Positions 32,330 to 42,137 are shown, counted from the stretch's first letter. The stretch is DNA of 64,000 bases from Marinoscillum sp965229915 (GCF_965229915.1 NZ_CBDDJZ010000001.1:3534001-3598000), one strand, 5' to 3'. Notes: a model not told the origin generated them from the sequence alone. Made by a program: numbers and translations.

Positions 32330-34132
32330 ATGATCTTGAAAAGAATTTTTACATGCATGTTGTTCGTCATTGTTTCAACCCTGGCAAAGTCTCAGGTGTT
32401 GAAAGAAGGTGAGATCAATTTGACCGATCAACTACATATCAATAGTGCTCTGCTTTCCAATGTGTTGGATACTATCTCCTTTTTTAATTCACACAGACTT
32501 CAAATTGAATTGATGAACCCTGATAGCGTTGGGGGATACATTTACTTTCAGAATTTACTGATGCAAGCGGATTCCTGGCAGCTAAAGACCCAGCACCGGA
32601 CCATATCCTCAGATTCTTTGCTTTCCGTCTGGTATGTTCCACCATTCAAAGGAAGTGCCTTACTTAGTTTTGAAGTAAGAGAAATAGACCGGATGGAAGC
32701 TCAAGGGTTGCAGGTGTGGTTTGCATCGACATCTCACTACAACGATCAGGTTCTTTTAAGGTATTCCACACAGTCTTTTTTTATAGGTGTCTTTCTCTTT
32801 CTAGCTGTTTTTAACCTCATGCAAGGGGTGGTCACCAAATGGTCATTGTATTTTCGGTACTCAGCGTACATTCTTTCAGTAGCTATTTACATGTTGTTTT
32901 ACTTCGGGATTGTACAGGAATACTTCCCCTGGACCAGATCCATTTCCATCAATGTATTGTCCTACCTCTATAGCTTGATTTTCGTACTGTATTTTGTGTT
33001 CATCAAAGATCTGGGAGATTACAAGCGCACGGCCCCAAGAGCTCACCATTTGCTACGAATTGGGATCATCTATCAGGCTGCCCAGATTGTGTTTGAATTA
33101 GCAGCTCACCTCTTCCAATGGGAAGTGATTCATTCGGCTGCATATGAAATGATTTTTCTGGTACTCGAAGTAGGGCTGATGTTGGCTATTATCTGGTACA
33201 TCGTTCGGGCAAGAAACTTTCGAGGCAGACTGGTGATTGCCGGGTCATCAGTCCTGATTCTATCAGCCATTCTGGCTCAGCTAGATATTGGTGTTGATCG
33301 TGCTTATATACTGGAGTGTGGGGTGTTTTTGGAGATGCTCACTTTTTCCGTTGGTATTGGCTATATCAGTAAGCGGTATTTTGATGAGCGAGATGAGGCA
33401 CGAAATCTCTACATCAAGCAGCTGGAAGAAAATCGATTGCTATCGGAGCGGCTAGAGAAAGAGCTCGGTAGCATGGTTTCAGAGCGAACCCGGGCACTCT
33501 ATTTGGAAAAGGAAGCACACAGGCTCAAGAGTGAGGAAAATAAAGTGCTGCTGCAGGAAGTGCATCATCGGGTAAAAAACAACCTACAGATGATCATTAG
33601 CCTGTTGAGTATGCAGGAACGGCGCCTGACCAACGAGGATGCACTGGAGGTATTAGGGACTACTAAAAATAAGATTAAATCCATTTCACTCATCCATAAA
33701 TACCTCTATGATAGCGACACATTTACGGAGATCAAATTGAATAAGTACGTGAGTGAATTGACACAGACTATCATCGATAGTTTTGGAGAAGATAAGTCTA
33801 TAGTGACCGAACTGGATCTACATGCAGAATCGGTCAACCTGGACGATGCCTTGTTCATCGGTATCATCATCAATGAACTCATCACCAATTCGATTAAGCA
33901 CGCGATACAAGGAGACAGTAGGCTCCTGGTGATGATTCAACTGGAAATGGAATCTGACAAGGCAATTATTACGATAGCAGACAATGGGCCTGGAATTTCA
34001 TCTGACTTCACCGATGGGTTGGGATACGGGGTGATTCGGGCACTCACTGGTCTGGACGATCGAAATCTTGTTCATTTTACGGATAAAAAGGGCTATTTCA
34101 ATGTGAAGGTACACTTGCCATTGTCGATCTAG
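32330..34132 (+). CDS. 7TM-DISM sensor histidine kinase, HisKA_2 type
   Basis: 600 residues. Signal sequence, an extracytoplasmic sensing domain (about 25-145), seven membrane helices (about 150-345), a coiled coil (KQLEENRLLSERLEKELGSMVSERTR split over residues about 363-390), and HisKA_2 with LQEVHHRVKNNLQMIISLLSMQ (His near 412). The HATPase shows IIINELITNSIKH and ADNGPGI. Ligand unknown; DISM proteins often bind carbohydrates or small metabolites. A stand-alone receiver follows 45 nt downstream. Confidence 0.93.
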   Translation: MILKRIFTCMLFVIVSTLAKSQVLKEGEINLTDQLHINSALLSNVLDTISFFNSHRLQIELMNPDSVGGYIYFQNLLMQADSWQLKTQHRTISSDSLLSVWYVPPFKGSALLSFEVREIDRMEAQGLQVWFASTSHYNDQVLLRYSTQSFFIGVFLFLAVFNLMQGVVTKWSLYFRYSAYILSVAIYMLFYFGIVQEYFPWTRSISINVLSYLYSLIFVLYFVFIKDLGDYKRTAPRAHHLLRIGIIYQAAQIVFELAAHLFQWEVIHSAAYEMIFLVLEVGLMLAIIWYIVRARNFRGRLVIAGSSVLILSAILAQLDIGVDRAYILECGVFLEMLTFSVGIGYISKRYFDERDEARNLYIKQLEENRLLSERLEKELGSMVSERTRALYLEKEAHRLKSEENKVLLQEVHHRVKNNLQMIISLLSMQERRLTNEDALEVLGTTKNKIKSISLIHKYLYDSDTFTEIKLNKYVSELTQTIIDSFGEDKSIVTELDLHAESVNLDDALFIGIIINELITNSIKHAIQGDSRLLVMIQLEMESDKAIITIADNGPGISSDFTDGLGYGVIRALTGLDDRNLVHFTDKKGYFNVKVHLPLSI

Positions 34133-34177
34133 GGAGATAATTTTTATATTGCCTTAATCAACTAGCAAAAAAGTAAC

Positions 34178-34546
34178 GTGACCATCAAAACCCTGGTAAT
34201 TGAGGACAATGCGATCACTGCCATTGACATTCAGGAGATACTGAAGAAAAATGATCATCAGGTGGTGGGTTGGGCCAGAAATAGTGAGGAGGCGTATCGA
34301 CTTTTTATGGATCACAAGCCAGATCTGCTACTCGTGGACATTAAACTTAGAGGGTCAAACGATGGGGTGGAACTAGTCCAACAGATCAATCAGCAGGGAG
34401 ATGACACACCGAAGGTTATATTCATCACTGCGAGTTCCGATAGACACACCAGGCAGCGAGCTATGGACAGTGGCTCGGTATCATTTCTCACTAAGCCTTT
34501 TGACGAGCAGGACCTACTTGACGCCATTCGGAAGGTGTTTTCCTAA
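34178..34546 (+). CDS. Stand-alone response-regulator receiver (CheY-like)
   Basis: 122 residues, receiver only: E9-D10, phosphoacceptor D54 (LLLVDIKLRG), FITASSD, and Lys in FLTKPFDEQD. No output domain. The start is a GTG, because the frame has an in-frame stop just upstream and no nearby ATG. It lies between two 7TM-DISM HisKA_2 kinases, so it could be a shared phosphoacceptor or phosphate sink that relays to a separate output protein. Confidence 0.9.
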   Translation: MTIKTLVIEDNAITAIDIQEILKKNDHQVVGWARNSEEAYRLFMDHKPDLLLVDIKLRGSNDGVELVQQINQQGDDTPKVIFITASSDRHTRQRAMDSGSVSFLTKPFDEQDLLDAIRKVFS

Positions 34547-34597
34547 TATTAGCGCCCTATAGCCACAGGTTGCTGCTTCCATAGCCAAATCAGTCAT

Positions 34598-34617
34598 ACG
34601 TTTGAAATACCAAACGT
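34598..34617. promoter_or_regulatory. Inverted repeat upstream of the second 7TM-DISM kinase
   Basis: ACGTTTG (34598-34604) and CAAACGT (34611-34617), a 7-bp repeat with a 6-nt centre, in the 185-nt gap before the kinase gene. Operator candidate. Confidence 0.35.
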
Positions 34618-34678
34618 TGACAAAGCAGTTACGTCATTTACGAGTATCTTTTAGGAACTAAACAGAGAGATCACTAAA

Positions 34679-34735
34679 ATGCAGCCGTTGATGGCCTGGA
34701 CATATAGGCCTCCGCATAAAACCGCCTGGTCATGA
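34679..34735 (+). CDS. Possible 18-residue upstream ORF coupled to the kinase
   Basis: ATG at 34679 opens an 18-codon frame (starts MQPLMAWTYR) whose TGA overlaps the kinase ATG as ATGA. This arrangement would allow reinitiation coupling. A GGCCT/AGGCC hairpin lies inside it. Small size makes chance possible. Confidence 0.3.
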   Translation: MQPLMAWTYRPPHKTAWS

Positions 34736-36492
34736 ATATGCTCATAATTATTCTTCTGTCATTGTTTCGAGTTACTGATGTTGAAGTTGCAGTGGGTGCG
34801 GATAATGAACAACCTAAGGTTAACCTATACAAGTCTTTGGATGAGGTGGAAGGTCTGGAAATGGGTGGGTCTTATTGGGTGAAGGTCCAGGTAAGAGCTC
34901 CTAAGGCGGGGTCCTATGTGCTCATAGGAGGGAACTCCTACATGCGAGTGATGAAATTCTACGATGAAACCGGCCAATTGCTGGACCAGGGAAATCATGT
35001 GTTTCTGACTCTAGATACATCCCCACATACCTATTACATCTATTATCCCTTTGCTGATGAGAAAGATAGGGACTTGTTTACTATAGAGCTGACTTCCCAA
35101 AAAGAATTTCTGCTTGCCCAAAACTCAGAAAACATGTTTCAGTTTGGGTTTCAGGCTATTTTGTTGTTTTTGACATTTATCTCACTAGTATTTGGTGTGA
35201 GCACACGAGATAGAGTGTATTACTACTACGCTTTGTACTTATTCTCTATCAGTTGGTTCTTTGGATATCAGGCAGGGTTGCTCGGTAGGCTTTTCCCTGT
35301 TTTCAATCAGATCGCACCGATGTGGTTCTGGCTTTTTGCCTTTACCATCACCCTTTTCTACGCCCTGTTTACTATTGCTTTTCTGGATATGAAAAGCAGA
35401 GATTTGAAAGCTCTCAGAATCATGCAGGTGGGTATTGGTTACATGTGTTTTCTTTTTTTGCTCTCCACTACTTGTTACGTTTTCAGGTTAGATGTGCAGC
35501 ATACCTACTGGTATAAGATCCCGACTATTTCTATGGAGTTTTTGCTGATCGGGATGGCACTTATTAGAATTTGGAAGTTTCAGGGACCTGTAAAGAAATA
35601 CTATCTCATCGGAGTTTTTATTCTGGTCAGTGTGTCCCTCATAGGTCAGTTAAGCTCCACCATACAACTAGTGGGAGAGGTGAATGATTACATTCAGGCA
35701 GGTCTCTTGTTGGAGACATTCTTGCTTTCCCTGGGTCTTGGTGTCAGGGTAGATCAAATTCAAAAAGCACGAAATGAAAGCCAGAAAGCCTATATCGATC
35801 AGCTTAAGCTCAATGAAAACCTACAACTGACCTATACCAAAAAGCTGGAGGACAAGGTGAAGGAACGAACCAACTCTTTGGACAAGCGAAATAAGGAAAA
35901 CGAGCTACTGCTCAAGGAAATTCACCATCGGGTAAAGAACAACTTGCAGATGATCACCAGTCTGATCAACATGCAGCAGCGTCGTGTTAAAAACAAGGCC
36001 GTGGAGTCCCACTTGATTAGCACGGTCAATAAGATCAAGTCGATTGCTTTGATCCATGAGCACCTCTACGTGAATGACACCTTTTCTCAAGTAAACATGA
36101 AGGACTACCTCTCGCAGTTGGTAGATTCCCTCCTGACTACTTATGGACTCAAGGGCAAGGTAAAAGCGACGCTAAACTTCGTGGAATTTGAGATGGATCT
36201 GGAGCACGCCATACCCGTGGGGCTGATCATCAACGAACTGGTCATTAATAGTATCAAATATGCGCTTATTGAATCAGATCATGCAGTGCTGGATGTGGAT
36301 GCTAAGAAGGATGGAAATCAATTGCTCTTAGCCGTGAGGGACAATGGTCAGGGCTTTTCCGTTGATCAAATCGCTGAAGGTCTGGGGTTTACCATTATTA
36401 GGGCTATTCTTCAGAACAACTCCGGCCAGTTGTCATTTGACCGGAATAATGATTACTTTCAAGTAAAGATATCCATCAGACTAACAGAATAG
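34732..36492 (+). CDS. 7TM-DISM sensor histidine kinase, HisKA_2 type (second copy)
   Basis: 586 residues. Short N-terminal hydrophobic segment, extracytoplasmic jelly-roll-like domain (about 20-135), seven membrane helices (about 140-345), coiled coil, HisKA_2 motif LKEIHHRVKNNLQMITSLINMQQ (His near 398), and HATPase with LIINELVINSIKYA and RDNGQGF. It is closely similar in layout and in the kinase core to the upstream kinase, indicating duplication. It heads an apparent run with a YwaF-like membrane protein (13 nt gap) and a LytTR regulator. Confidence 0.92.
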   Translation: MNMLIIILLSLFRVTDVEVAVGADNEQPKVNLYKSLDEVEGLEMGGSYWVKVQVRAPKAGSYVLIGGNSYMRVMKFYDETGQLLDQGNHVFLTLDTSPHTYYIYYPFADEKDRDLFTIELTSQKEFLLAQNSENMFQFGFQAILLFLTFISLVFGVSTRDRVYYYYALYLFSISWFFGYQAGLLGRLFPVFNQIAPMWFWLFAFTITLFYALFTIAFLDMKSRDLKALRIMQVGIGYMCFLFLLSTTCYVFRLDVQHTYWYKIPTISMEFLLIGMALIRIWKFQGPVKKYYLIGVFILVSVSLIGQLSSTIQLVGEVNDYIQAGLLLETFLLSLGLGVRVDQIQKARNESQKAYIDQLKLNENLQLTYTKKLEDKVKERTNSLDKRNKENELLLKEIHHRVKNNLQMITSLINMQQRRVKNKAVESHLISTVNKIKSIALIHEHLYVNDTFSQVNMKDYLSQLVDSLLTTYGLKGKVKATLNFVEFEMDLEHAIPVGLIINELVINSIKYALIESDHAVLDVDAKKDGNQLLLAVRDNGQGFSVDQIAEGLGFTIIRAILQNNSGQLSFDRNNDYFQVKISIRLTE

Positions 36493-36505
36493 ACACCACC
36501 AACTG

Positions 36506-37228
36506 ATGACCTTGTGGGAATCCATCACACATTATGAGCCTAATTTCCAGATTTTTGGTCCGGAACACCTCAGGAATATTTTGATTATGGGGATGGTAAT
36601 AACTGCTTTGATACTGCTGGCACGAAGATCTTCTGACAGAGCAAAAGGCGGTATTCTAATAGGGGTTTGTTCGTTGATGACTGCATCAGTGCTGTTTTGG
36701 TTTGTGCTGGAAGTGGCCTATGATCGGTTTTTTATTGATTCGGACCTGCCACTGGTTTTCTGCAATTTTTTTGCGGTTTTCATCTTGATTTTTGCTTTTA
36801 CACGTAATCATGTTATTTACAATATATTGTACTATGTGGTGATCGTAGGAGCTACGCAAGCCATCATCAGCCCGGGTCTGAAGTTCAACTTCCCTCACTA
36901 TGAAGCTATCAAGTTTTGGACGGTGCATGGTGGACTCCTCTTCGTAGTGCTGTACATGATCTTCGTTTATCGCATGCTTCCTACCATTCGAGGTGTTTTT
37001 CAGGCTTTCATATTCATACAATTGTATGTACTGCTGGTCATGGGAATCAACTGGGTTTTAGGATCCAATTACTTGTTTCTGAACCAAAAACCAGAGGTAA
37101 TTACCTTACTGAGTTGGTTAGGTGATTGGCCGTATTACATCATCTTCATGGATTTGCTCGTGATTCCTTTCTTTTTTGTCTCCTACTTGCCCGTGTTAGG
37201 ATTGAAGCGCCTGAAGGCAATTGACTAG
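36506..37228 (+). CDS. YwaF/TIGR02206-like integral membrane protein
   Basis: 240 residues with seven predicted membrane helices. Typical family marks: SDLPLVFCNFFAVFI, an acidic/His-containing HYEAIKFWTVHGGLL, and INWVLGSNYLFLNQKPEV. Members have no established biochemical role. It lies 13 nt after a kinase and about 50 nt before a LytTR regulator, so it may be part of that signalling unit. Confidence 0.85.
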   Translation: MTLWESITHYEPNFQIFGPEHLRNILIMGMVITALILLARRSSDRAKGGILIGVCSLMTASVLFWFVLEVAYDRFFIDSDLPLVFCNFFAVFILIFAFTRNHVIYNILYYVVIVGATQAIISPGLKFNFPHYEAIKFWTVHGGLLFVVLYMIFVYRMLPTIRGVFQAFIFIQLYVLLVMGINWVLGSNYLFLNQKPEVITLLSWLGDWPYYIIFMDLLVIPFFFVSYLPVLGLKRLKAID

Positions 37229-37275
37229 ATTTTTTAGTAGGTGAGAGTTATATTTGATTGCTAACCACTATCAGA

Positions 37276-37974
37276 ATGACCAGCATAAAAGTCCTCATTA
37301 TAGAAGATGATCCGATTATCTGCCAGGATTTGTCTGAGATGTTGGCTAATCAAGGAATGGACGTAGTTGGTGTGGCGCCTTCTTTTGAGATGGGGCTGGA
37401 GTTGTTTCATTCCAGGCATCCTGATGTGATGCTGGTAGACATCAAGCTACGGGGAGAAAAGACTGGAGTCGATCTGGTAAATCACATCAAATCTGAGATT
37501 GGCATAAATCTTCCTGTGGTTTATCTCACAGCCAATTCCGACCCAACCACCAAGTCAAAAGCGTTTAAAAGTGAACCGTCTTCCTTTCTCACTAAGCCCT
37601 ATCATGAGCAGGATCTGGTCAATGCACTTGAATTATCCTTTGAGCGACGATCGAGCACGGAACAATCGATATTTGTGAAGCATCAGGACAAGTACATTAA
37701 AATCAATCAATTCGATATTGTGTACTTGAAGGCAGATGGCAGTTACTGCAGGATTGTAACCAGGGAAAACTCTTTTTTAGTATCGGTAAATCTCAATAAA
37801 TCTGCTGCCAAGCTACAGGAAAGTGTTTTTTTACGAATACACCGTTCCTTTATTGTCAATCGCAGTTCGATAGAAGCTGTCGATAAGAACCACATATTTC
37901 TGAAAGGAATCTCCCTTCCCATTGGTCGGAAATACAAAGATGATGTGTTCAAAGCCATGGAAATGCTCCCATAA
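37276..37974 (+). CDS. LytTR-family response regulator
   Basis: Receiver with E10-D11-D12, phosphoacceptor D55 (VMLVDIKLRG), YLTANSD, and Lys in FLTKPYHEQD. The C-terminal LytTR domain carries NQFDIVYLKADGSYCRIVT and FLRIHRSFIVNRSSIEAV. I start it at ATG 37276; an in-frame TTG six codons earlier is less likely. A -7-like TATATTTG at 37249-37256 precedes it, so it may also have its own promoter. Probable output partner for the HisKA_2 kinases upstream. Confidence 0.92.
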   Translation: MTSIKVLIIEDDPIICQDLSEMLANQGMDVVGVAPSFEMGLELFHSRHPDVMLVDIKLRGEKTGVDLVNHIKSEIGINLPVVYLTANSDPTTKSKAFKSEPSSFLTKPYHEQDLVNALELSFERRSSTEQSIFVKHQDKYIKINQFDIVYLKADGSYCRIVTRENSFLVSVNLNKSAAKLQESVFLRIHRSFIVNRSSIEAVDKNHIFLKGISLPIGRKYKDDVFKAMEMLP

Positions 37975-37978
37975 GTAT

Positions 37979-38638
37979 CTACTTGATCCGTTCACCATCC
38001 ATAGCAAGAGCAAACTGGAGAACCACCGGTTTGCCGGCAATTTCTTCTAACAAGGGTTTGAGGATAAGGTTGGCGTTGGCCCGAGTTTGGTCTATAATCC
38101 CCATTTTTAGTGCAGATTCACGAATGTTTTGCTCAGCTACTTTGTAGAGTTCATTCATGAATGACTTGCGATCCTCGCGTGACAAGCCACTTACCTCCAA
38201 ATCATAGAGCCTTGAATTTTCCAGATCTAGTTTGAAATAGCATAGCTCCGGTAGTGGCAACTTTACATAAACAGTGTCTTTTACTTCCCTGATATCTTCC
38301 GGCTTTACTCTTCCCAGGTCAATACATCCCGCTGCACTACCCTGGCTAATTAGTACCGCCTTTGAGTCTGGTGAAAATGGAGCAGTTGACATTTTGAAGA
38401 GCTTTAGGTCTATTTTGGCCATTTCTTTTTTGACCTCAGTGACTTCCTGAAAATTGTACTGGACCAGCTCCAACCTGCCCATAGATTCCATTCGTGTGAG
38501 AATCGTGTTTTGATATATTTCTTTTTTGCCTTCTACTATGCCAAAATCAAGTTTTTCGGCGATGAGCATCCAGGATAAAATCGCTACCAGTAGCAACCAC
38601 GGGAGTATTTTCAGAATGATTTTGACAAGTCCAATCAT
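37979..38638 (-). CDS. DUF4230 membrane-anchored protein
   Basis: 219 residues with one N-terminal membrane helix (IILKILPWLLLVAILSWMLIA). The body includes a segment LTRMESMGRLELVQYNFQEVTEV and ends in a helical region with VAEQNIRESALKMGI...ILKPLLEEIAG, typical of DUF4230. Function unknown. It ends 4 nt from the convergent LytTR gene and is divergent from the AGCS transporter. Confidence 0.85.
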   Translation of the reverse strand: MIGLVKIILKILPWLLLVAILSWMLIAEKLDFGIVEGKKEIYQNTILTRMESMGRLELVQYNFQEVTEVKKEMAKIDLKLFKMSTAPFSPDSKAVLISQGSAAGCIDLGRVKPEDIREVKDTVYVKLPLPELCYFKLDLENSRLYDLEVSGLSREDRKSFMNELYKVAEQNIRESALKMGIIDQTRANANLILKPLLEEIAGKPVVLQFALAMDGERIK

Positions 38639-38740
38639 ATGGGGAAGATATCAAATCCAAAGACCAAATCCACAGGAGCAATACTTTGTTCAGAATCATT
38701 ACTTTTGTCGGATTGTAAAAACCCACTTGAAATCTATTTT

Positions 38741-40465
38741 ATGTTAGAAGTAAACGAGTTCCTCAAATTAATTGACAGCTTCATTGGAAGTGCTGTGTGG
38801 TTTCCTTACGCACTTCTTGGTACTGGCTTGTTTTTCACCATTTACTTGAAGTTTCCCCAGATCCGATTCTTCCGACATGCTGTACGCATCGTCAGTGGAA
38901 AATATGATAGAAGTGATCTGCCTGGTGATACTTCTCACTTTCAGGCTTTGGCTACTGCGCTTTCAGGGACTGTTGGTACTGGTAATATAGCCGGTGTTGC
39001 TTTTGCTGTTCACCTGGGTGGACCAGCGGCACTTTTCTGGATGCTCGTGACTGCAGCTGTGGGTATGTGTACCAAATTTGTGGAGGTTTCGCTCTCACAT
39101 AAGTATCGTACGAAATTAGAGGATGGTACCATGGCTGGTGGGCCAATGTATTATATGAAAAATGCCGAGTTCAAGATTGGAGGCAGAAAGGTTAACCTCA
39201 AATGGCTTGCTGCCACTTTTGCATTTGCTACCGTTTTGTCGTCGTTTGGTACAGGAAGTCTTCCGCAAATCAATAGTATTTCCAGCACGTTGCTTTCTAC
39301 TTTTGGTATTGATCAAATTCTCACTGGAGCTGTTCTGGCTGTATTGTTGGGTCTGGTAATCATCGGAGGTATCAAACGTATTGCTGCAGTGACTTCTAAA
39401 CTGGTGCCTGGAATGGCTATTGTATACTTCATCGGAGCCTTTGCCGTGATCTTTGCCAATGTAGAGAATATCTGGCCGTCATTGCTGGCGATTTTCGGAG
39501 ATATCTTCACTGGCTCTGCAGCTACTGGCGGGTTTATCGGGGCCAATCTTGCTTTTGCATTCAACAAAGGCGTAGGTCGTGGTTTGTTTTCCAATGAAGC
39601 GGGTCAGGGTTCTGCGCCTATTGCCCACGCATCTGCTAAGGCTAATGAACCATTATCAGAAGGTATGGTGGCAATTTTGGAGCCGTTTATCGATACCATT
39701 ATCATCTGTACAGTGACCGGTTTGGTGCTTCTTTCATCAGGAGCCTGGGCCGAAAAGCACGTCAATCAGTTTGACTATACAGAGATAGAAATATTGGGAG
39801 AATCGCTAAAAGAGTCTAACCCGGACAATGCTGAAGCGATTTATAAACACCTCAATGAAGTGGAGAAATTACCAGAGTTCACAGGACAACTGCAGGTGAT
39901 CAATGGTGAGATTCAGAACACAGATATCACTATACTGCACTCCAGAAGCTTTGCTGACAATGTGCTGGTCTACAAAAACGAAGGGTTGCTAGATGAAGAA
40001 CTATTTAGTGGCACAGTGGCTATTGAGAATGGGTCCATCATAGATGAGCGGCCTCTCAAGTTTATCGGAGAGTCACTAGTGCATAGTGCTCCTCTTACTG
40101 CCATCGCCTTCAATAGAGGATTTTTCGGAGAATACGGACAATACATTGTGTCGATCGGCTTGTTGTTATTCGCTTTCAGTACGGCTATCAGCTGGTCATA
40201 CTATGGAGACCGGGCCATGACGTTCCTTTTCGGAACCAAGTCGGTTATCTATTACCGGATTGTCTATGTGGTGGCCTTCTTCTTTGCGTCATTCCAGGAT
40301 ACGACGATCATCTGGACACTATCGGGTATTACGATTGCCTTGATGACATTACCCAACCTGGTAGGTATTCTCTGGCTGAGAAAAGACATGAAAAAGACGA
40401 TCAGCGAGTATGGGGACTTCTTCGAAGAGAATTTCCCTGGACAGAAACATCCGAAGTTTAAGTAA
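38741..40465 (+). CDS. Alanine/glycine:cation symporter (AGCS family)
   Basis: Sodium- or proton-coupled amino-acid importer. The signature is clear: ALATALSGTVGTGNIAGVAFAVHLGGPAA split over residues about 68-95, then KFVEVSLSHKYR, GGPMYYMKNA, and FNKGVGRGLFSNEAGQGSAPIAHA. A hydrophilic insert of about 95 residues lies between two late helices (from about AEKHVNQFDY to the next helix), longer than in classic AlsT. I choose ATG 38741; the longer frame to 38639 lacks a sensible N-terminus. An exact -7 TACTTTTG lies at 38700-38707. A strong terminator follows. Confidence 0.93.
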   Translation: MLEVNEFLKLIDSFIGSAVWFPYALLGTGLFFTIYLKFPQIRFFRHAVRIVSGKYDRSDLPGDTSHFQALATALSGTVGTGNIAGVAFAVHLGGPAALFWMLVTAAVGMCTKFVEVSLSHKYRTKLEDGTMAGGPMYYMKNAEFKIGGRKVNLKWLAATFAFATVLSSFGTGSLPQINSISSTLLSTFGIDQILTGAVLAVLLGLVIIGGIKRIAAVTSKLVPGMAIVYFIGAFAVIFANVENIWPSLLAIFGDIFTGSAATGGFIGANLAFAFNKGVGRGLFSNEAGQGSAPIAHASAKANEPLSEGMVAILEPFIDTIIICTVTGLVLLSSGAWAEKHVNQFDYTEIEILGESLKESNPDNAEAIYKHLNEVEKLPEFTGQLQVINGEIQNTDITILHSRSFADNVLVYKNEGLLDEELFSGTVAIENGSIIDERPLKFIGESLVHSAPLTAIAFNRGFFGEYGQYIVSIGLLLFAFSTAISWSYYGDRAMTFLFGTKSVIYYRIVYVVAFFFASFQDTTIIWTLSGITIALMTLPNLVGILWLRKDMKKTISEYGDFFEENFPGQKHPKFK

Positions 40466-40472
40466 AGTATTC

Positions 40473-40498
40473 AGAGCCCGGAATTTCCGGGCTCTTTT
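40473..40498 (+). terminator. Intrinsic terminator of the AGCS gene
   Basis: 9-bp stem AGAGCCCGG (40473-40481) / CCGGGCTCT (40487-40495) with an AATTT loop that can close further, then TTTT. Confidence 0.85.
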
Positions 40499-40598
40499 AT
40501 TTTTAAGCCATTTGCAGTCGAAATCTTACCGATAGCAAAAACCTCCTTTAATCCTTCAACATCCTTTCCTATTTTTCAAGACTAAACCCAAACTATTC

Positions 40599-42083
40599 AT
40601 GAAGAAGAATATATTATTAGTAGCTGCACTCCTGATTTTCTATTCAGGACAGGCTCAGAAAATTGTCAAAACGATCAATGCTGAAGTGAGCCAGCAGGAG
40701 CTCAAAAGTCACTTGTATTTCATTGCCTCTGATGAACTAAGAGGTCGAAATACCGGGACCGTCGAAAATGAAATCGCTGCGCAATACATTGCCTCTAGAT
40801 TTAGATCGTATGGCGTGCAGATGGCTCCAGGTGCTGATTCCTATTTTCAGCAAGTCTCTTTGATGAACGCGATCAGTCCACAGAAAGCAACCTTCACGGT
40901 TGGAGAGAAGGAATTTGCGCTAGGTGAAGACCTGGTCTTCTATACGGCGAAAAATGGAGCTTTCAGTGGTGAAGTAATCTATGTTGGTTATGGTCTGGAG
41001 GAGGATCTGGAAGGCTTGGATCTGGAAGGAAAAATCGTGGTTGCCAAAACGGGTAATGGTAACCCTAATGAGCGACTAACTCCTTATACCATCCAAAAGC
41101 AACGAGCAGTAGAGCAAGCTGGAGGTGTGGCATTAGTTGAGCTATTTAAACCGGGAAGATATCCATGGAGGTTGATCCAGTACTATTTCTCAGGGGAGAA
41201 GTATAGCCTGTACGAGGGTAACGAAGAGGAGGAAGAGGAAGCTGGATTCCCATCTGCCTGGTTACTGGATGAGGATGGTGATCTACTGAGTTATTTTGAA
41301 TCTTTAGAAGAAGGAGCCACCGCAGAGATGACTATCGGAGGACAAGCAAACAAGGTGATCAAGGTTCCCAATGTGGTTGGGTATATAGAAGGTACAGACC
41401 CAAAACTAAAAGAGGAAGTAATCATGATCTCTGCTCATCTGGATCACGTGGGGGTGAGTAAAGTAGAAGGTGATTCCATTTGGAATGGAGCTAGAGATAA
41501 TGGAATCGGCATTGCTAACATGCTAACGGCTGCTGAGTTTTTAGCAAAGCATCCACCAAAGAGATCTATTGCGTTTCTAGCTTGCAACGCGGAAGAAAAA
41601 GGTTTGTTAGGAAGCCGTTGGTATGCGGACCATCCGGTCATTCCTTTGGAAAAGACCGTGTATGATCTGAACACGGATACTGGTGGTTACAATGACGTGT
41701 CAAAAGTCACGGTGGTTGGTTTTAACAGAACATCAGTAACTGACCTTTTCAGTCAGGCAGCTACAGCTTTTAATCTGGAAGCGATTGATGATCCACTGCC
41801 AGAAGAAAACTACTACGATCGTTCTGATAACGTGAGTTTTGCTGCAAAAGGAGTTCCTTCCGTTTCTTTTGATCCGGGTTATACTGAAATGAACGAGGAG
41901 ATCACGAAATACTACCATCAGCCAGCTGATGAGCCCCAGACATTGGATTATGATTATCTAACCAAATACTCCAAGGCTTACATCTATGCCGTGACCCTGA
42001 TCGGAAACCACGGAGAGGACATCTTCTGGACCGAAGGTGACAAGTACGAGCCGGCTGGAAAAGAGCTTTATGGAAGAGATTAA
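40599..42083 (+). CDS. M28-family zinc aminopeptidase, secreted
   Basis: 494 residues. Signal peptide (ILLVAALLIFYSGQAQ). A PA-type insert (about 130-250) with VYVGYGLEEDL-like sequence precedes the di-zinc core: MISAHLDHVGV (His/Asp), GARDNGIGIANML (bridging Asp), CNAEEKGLLGS (general base Glu and ligand), NTDTGGYND, and a late His (YYHQPADEP). All ligands appear intact. It probably trims peptides in the periplasm or outside the cell. Monocistronic between two terminators. Confidence 0.92.
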   Translation: MKKNILLVAALLIFYSGQAQKIVKTINAEVSQQELKSHLYFIASDELRGRNTGTVENEIAAQYIASRFRSYGVQMAPGADSYFQQVSLMNAISPQKATFTVGEKEFALGEDLVFYTAKNGAFSGEVIYVGYGLEEDLEGLDLEGKIVVAKTGNGNPNERLTPYTIQKQRAVEQAGGVALVELFKPGRYPWRLIQYYFSGEKYSLYEGNEEEEEEAGFPSAWLLDEDGDLLSYFESLEEGATAEMTIGGQANKVIKVPNVVGYIEGTDPKLKEEVIMISAHLDHVGVSKVEGDSIWNGARDNGIGIANMLTAAEFLAKHPPKRSIAFLACNAEEKGLLGSRWYADHPVIPLEKTVYDLNTDTGGYNDVSKVTVVGFNRTSVTDLFSQAATAFNLEAIDDPLPEENYYDRSDNVSFAAKGVPSVSFDPGYTEMNEEITKYYHQPADEPQTLDYDYLTKYSKAYIYAVTLIGNHGEDIFWTEGDKYEPAGKELYGRD

Positions 42084-42104
42084 TTCTTCCAAGTCACTAT
42101 AGTG

Positions 42105-42137
42105 AAAAGCCCTGAAAATTACTTCAGGGCTTTTTTT
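42105..42137. terminator. Bidirectional terminator
   Basis: 12-bp stem AAAAGCCCTGAA (42105-42116) / TTCAGGGCTTTT (42123-42134) with AATTAC loop and seven T downstream. It separates the M28 gene from the convergent permease. Confidence 0.88.
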
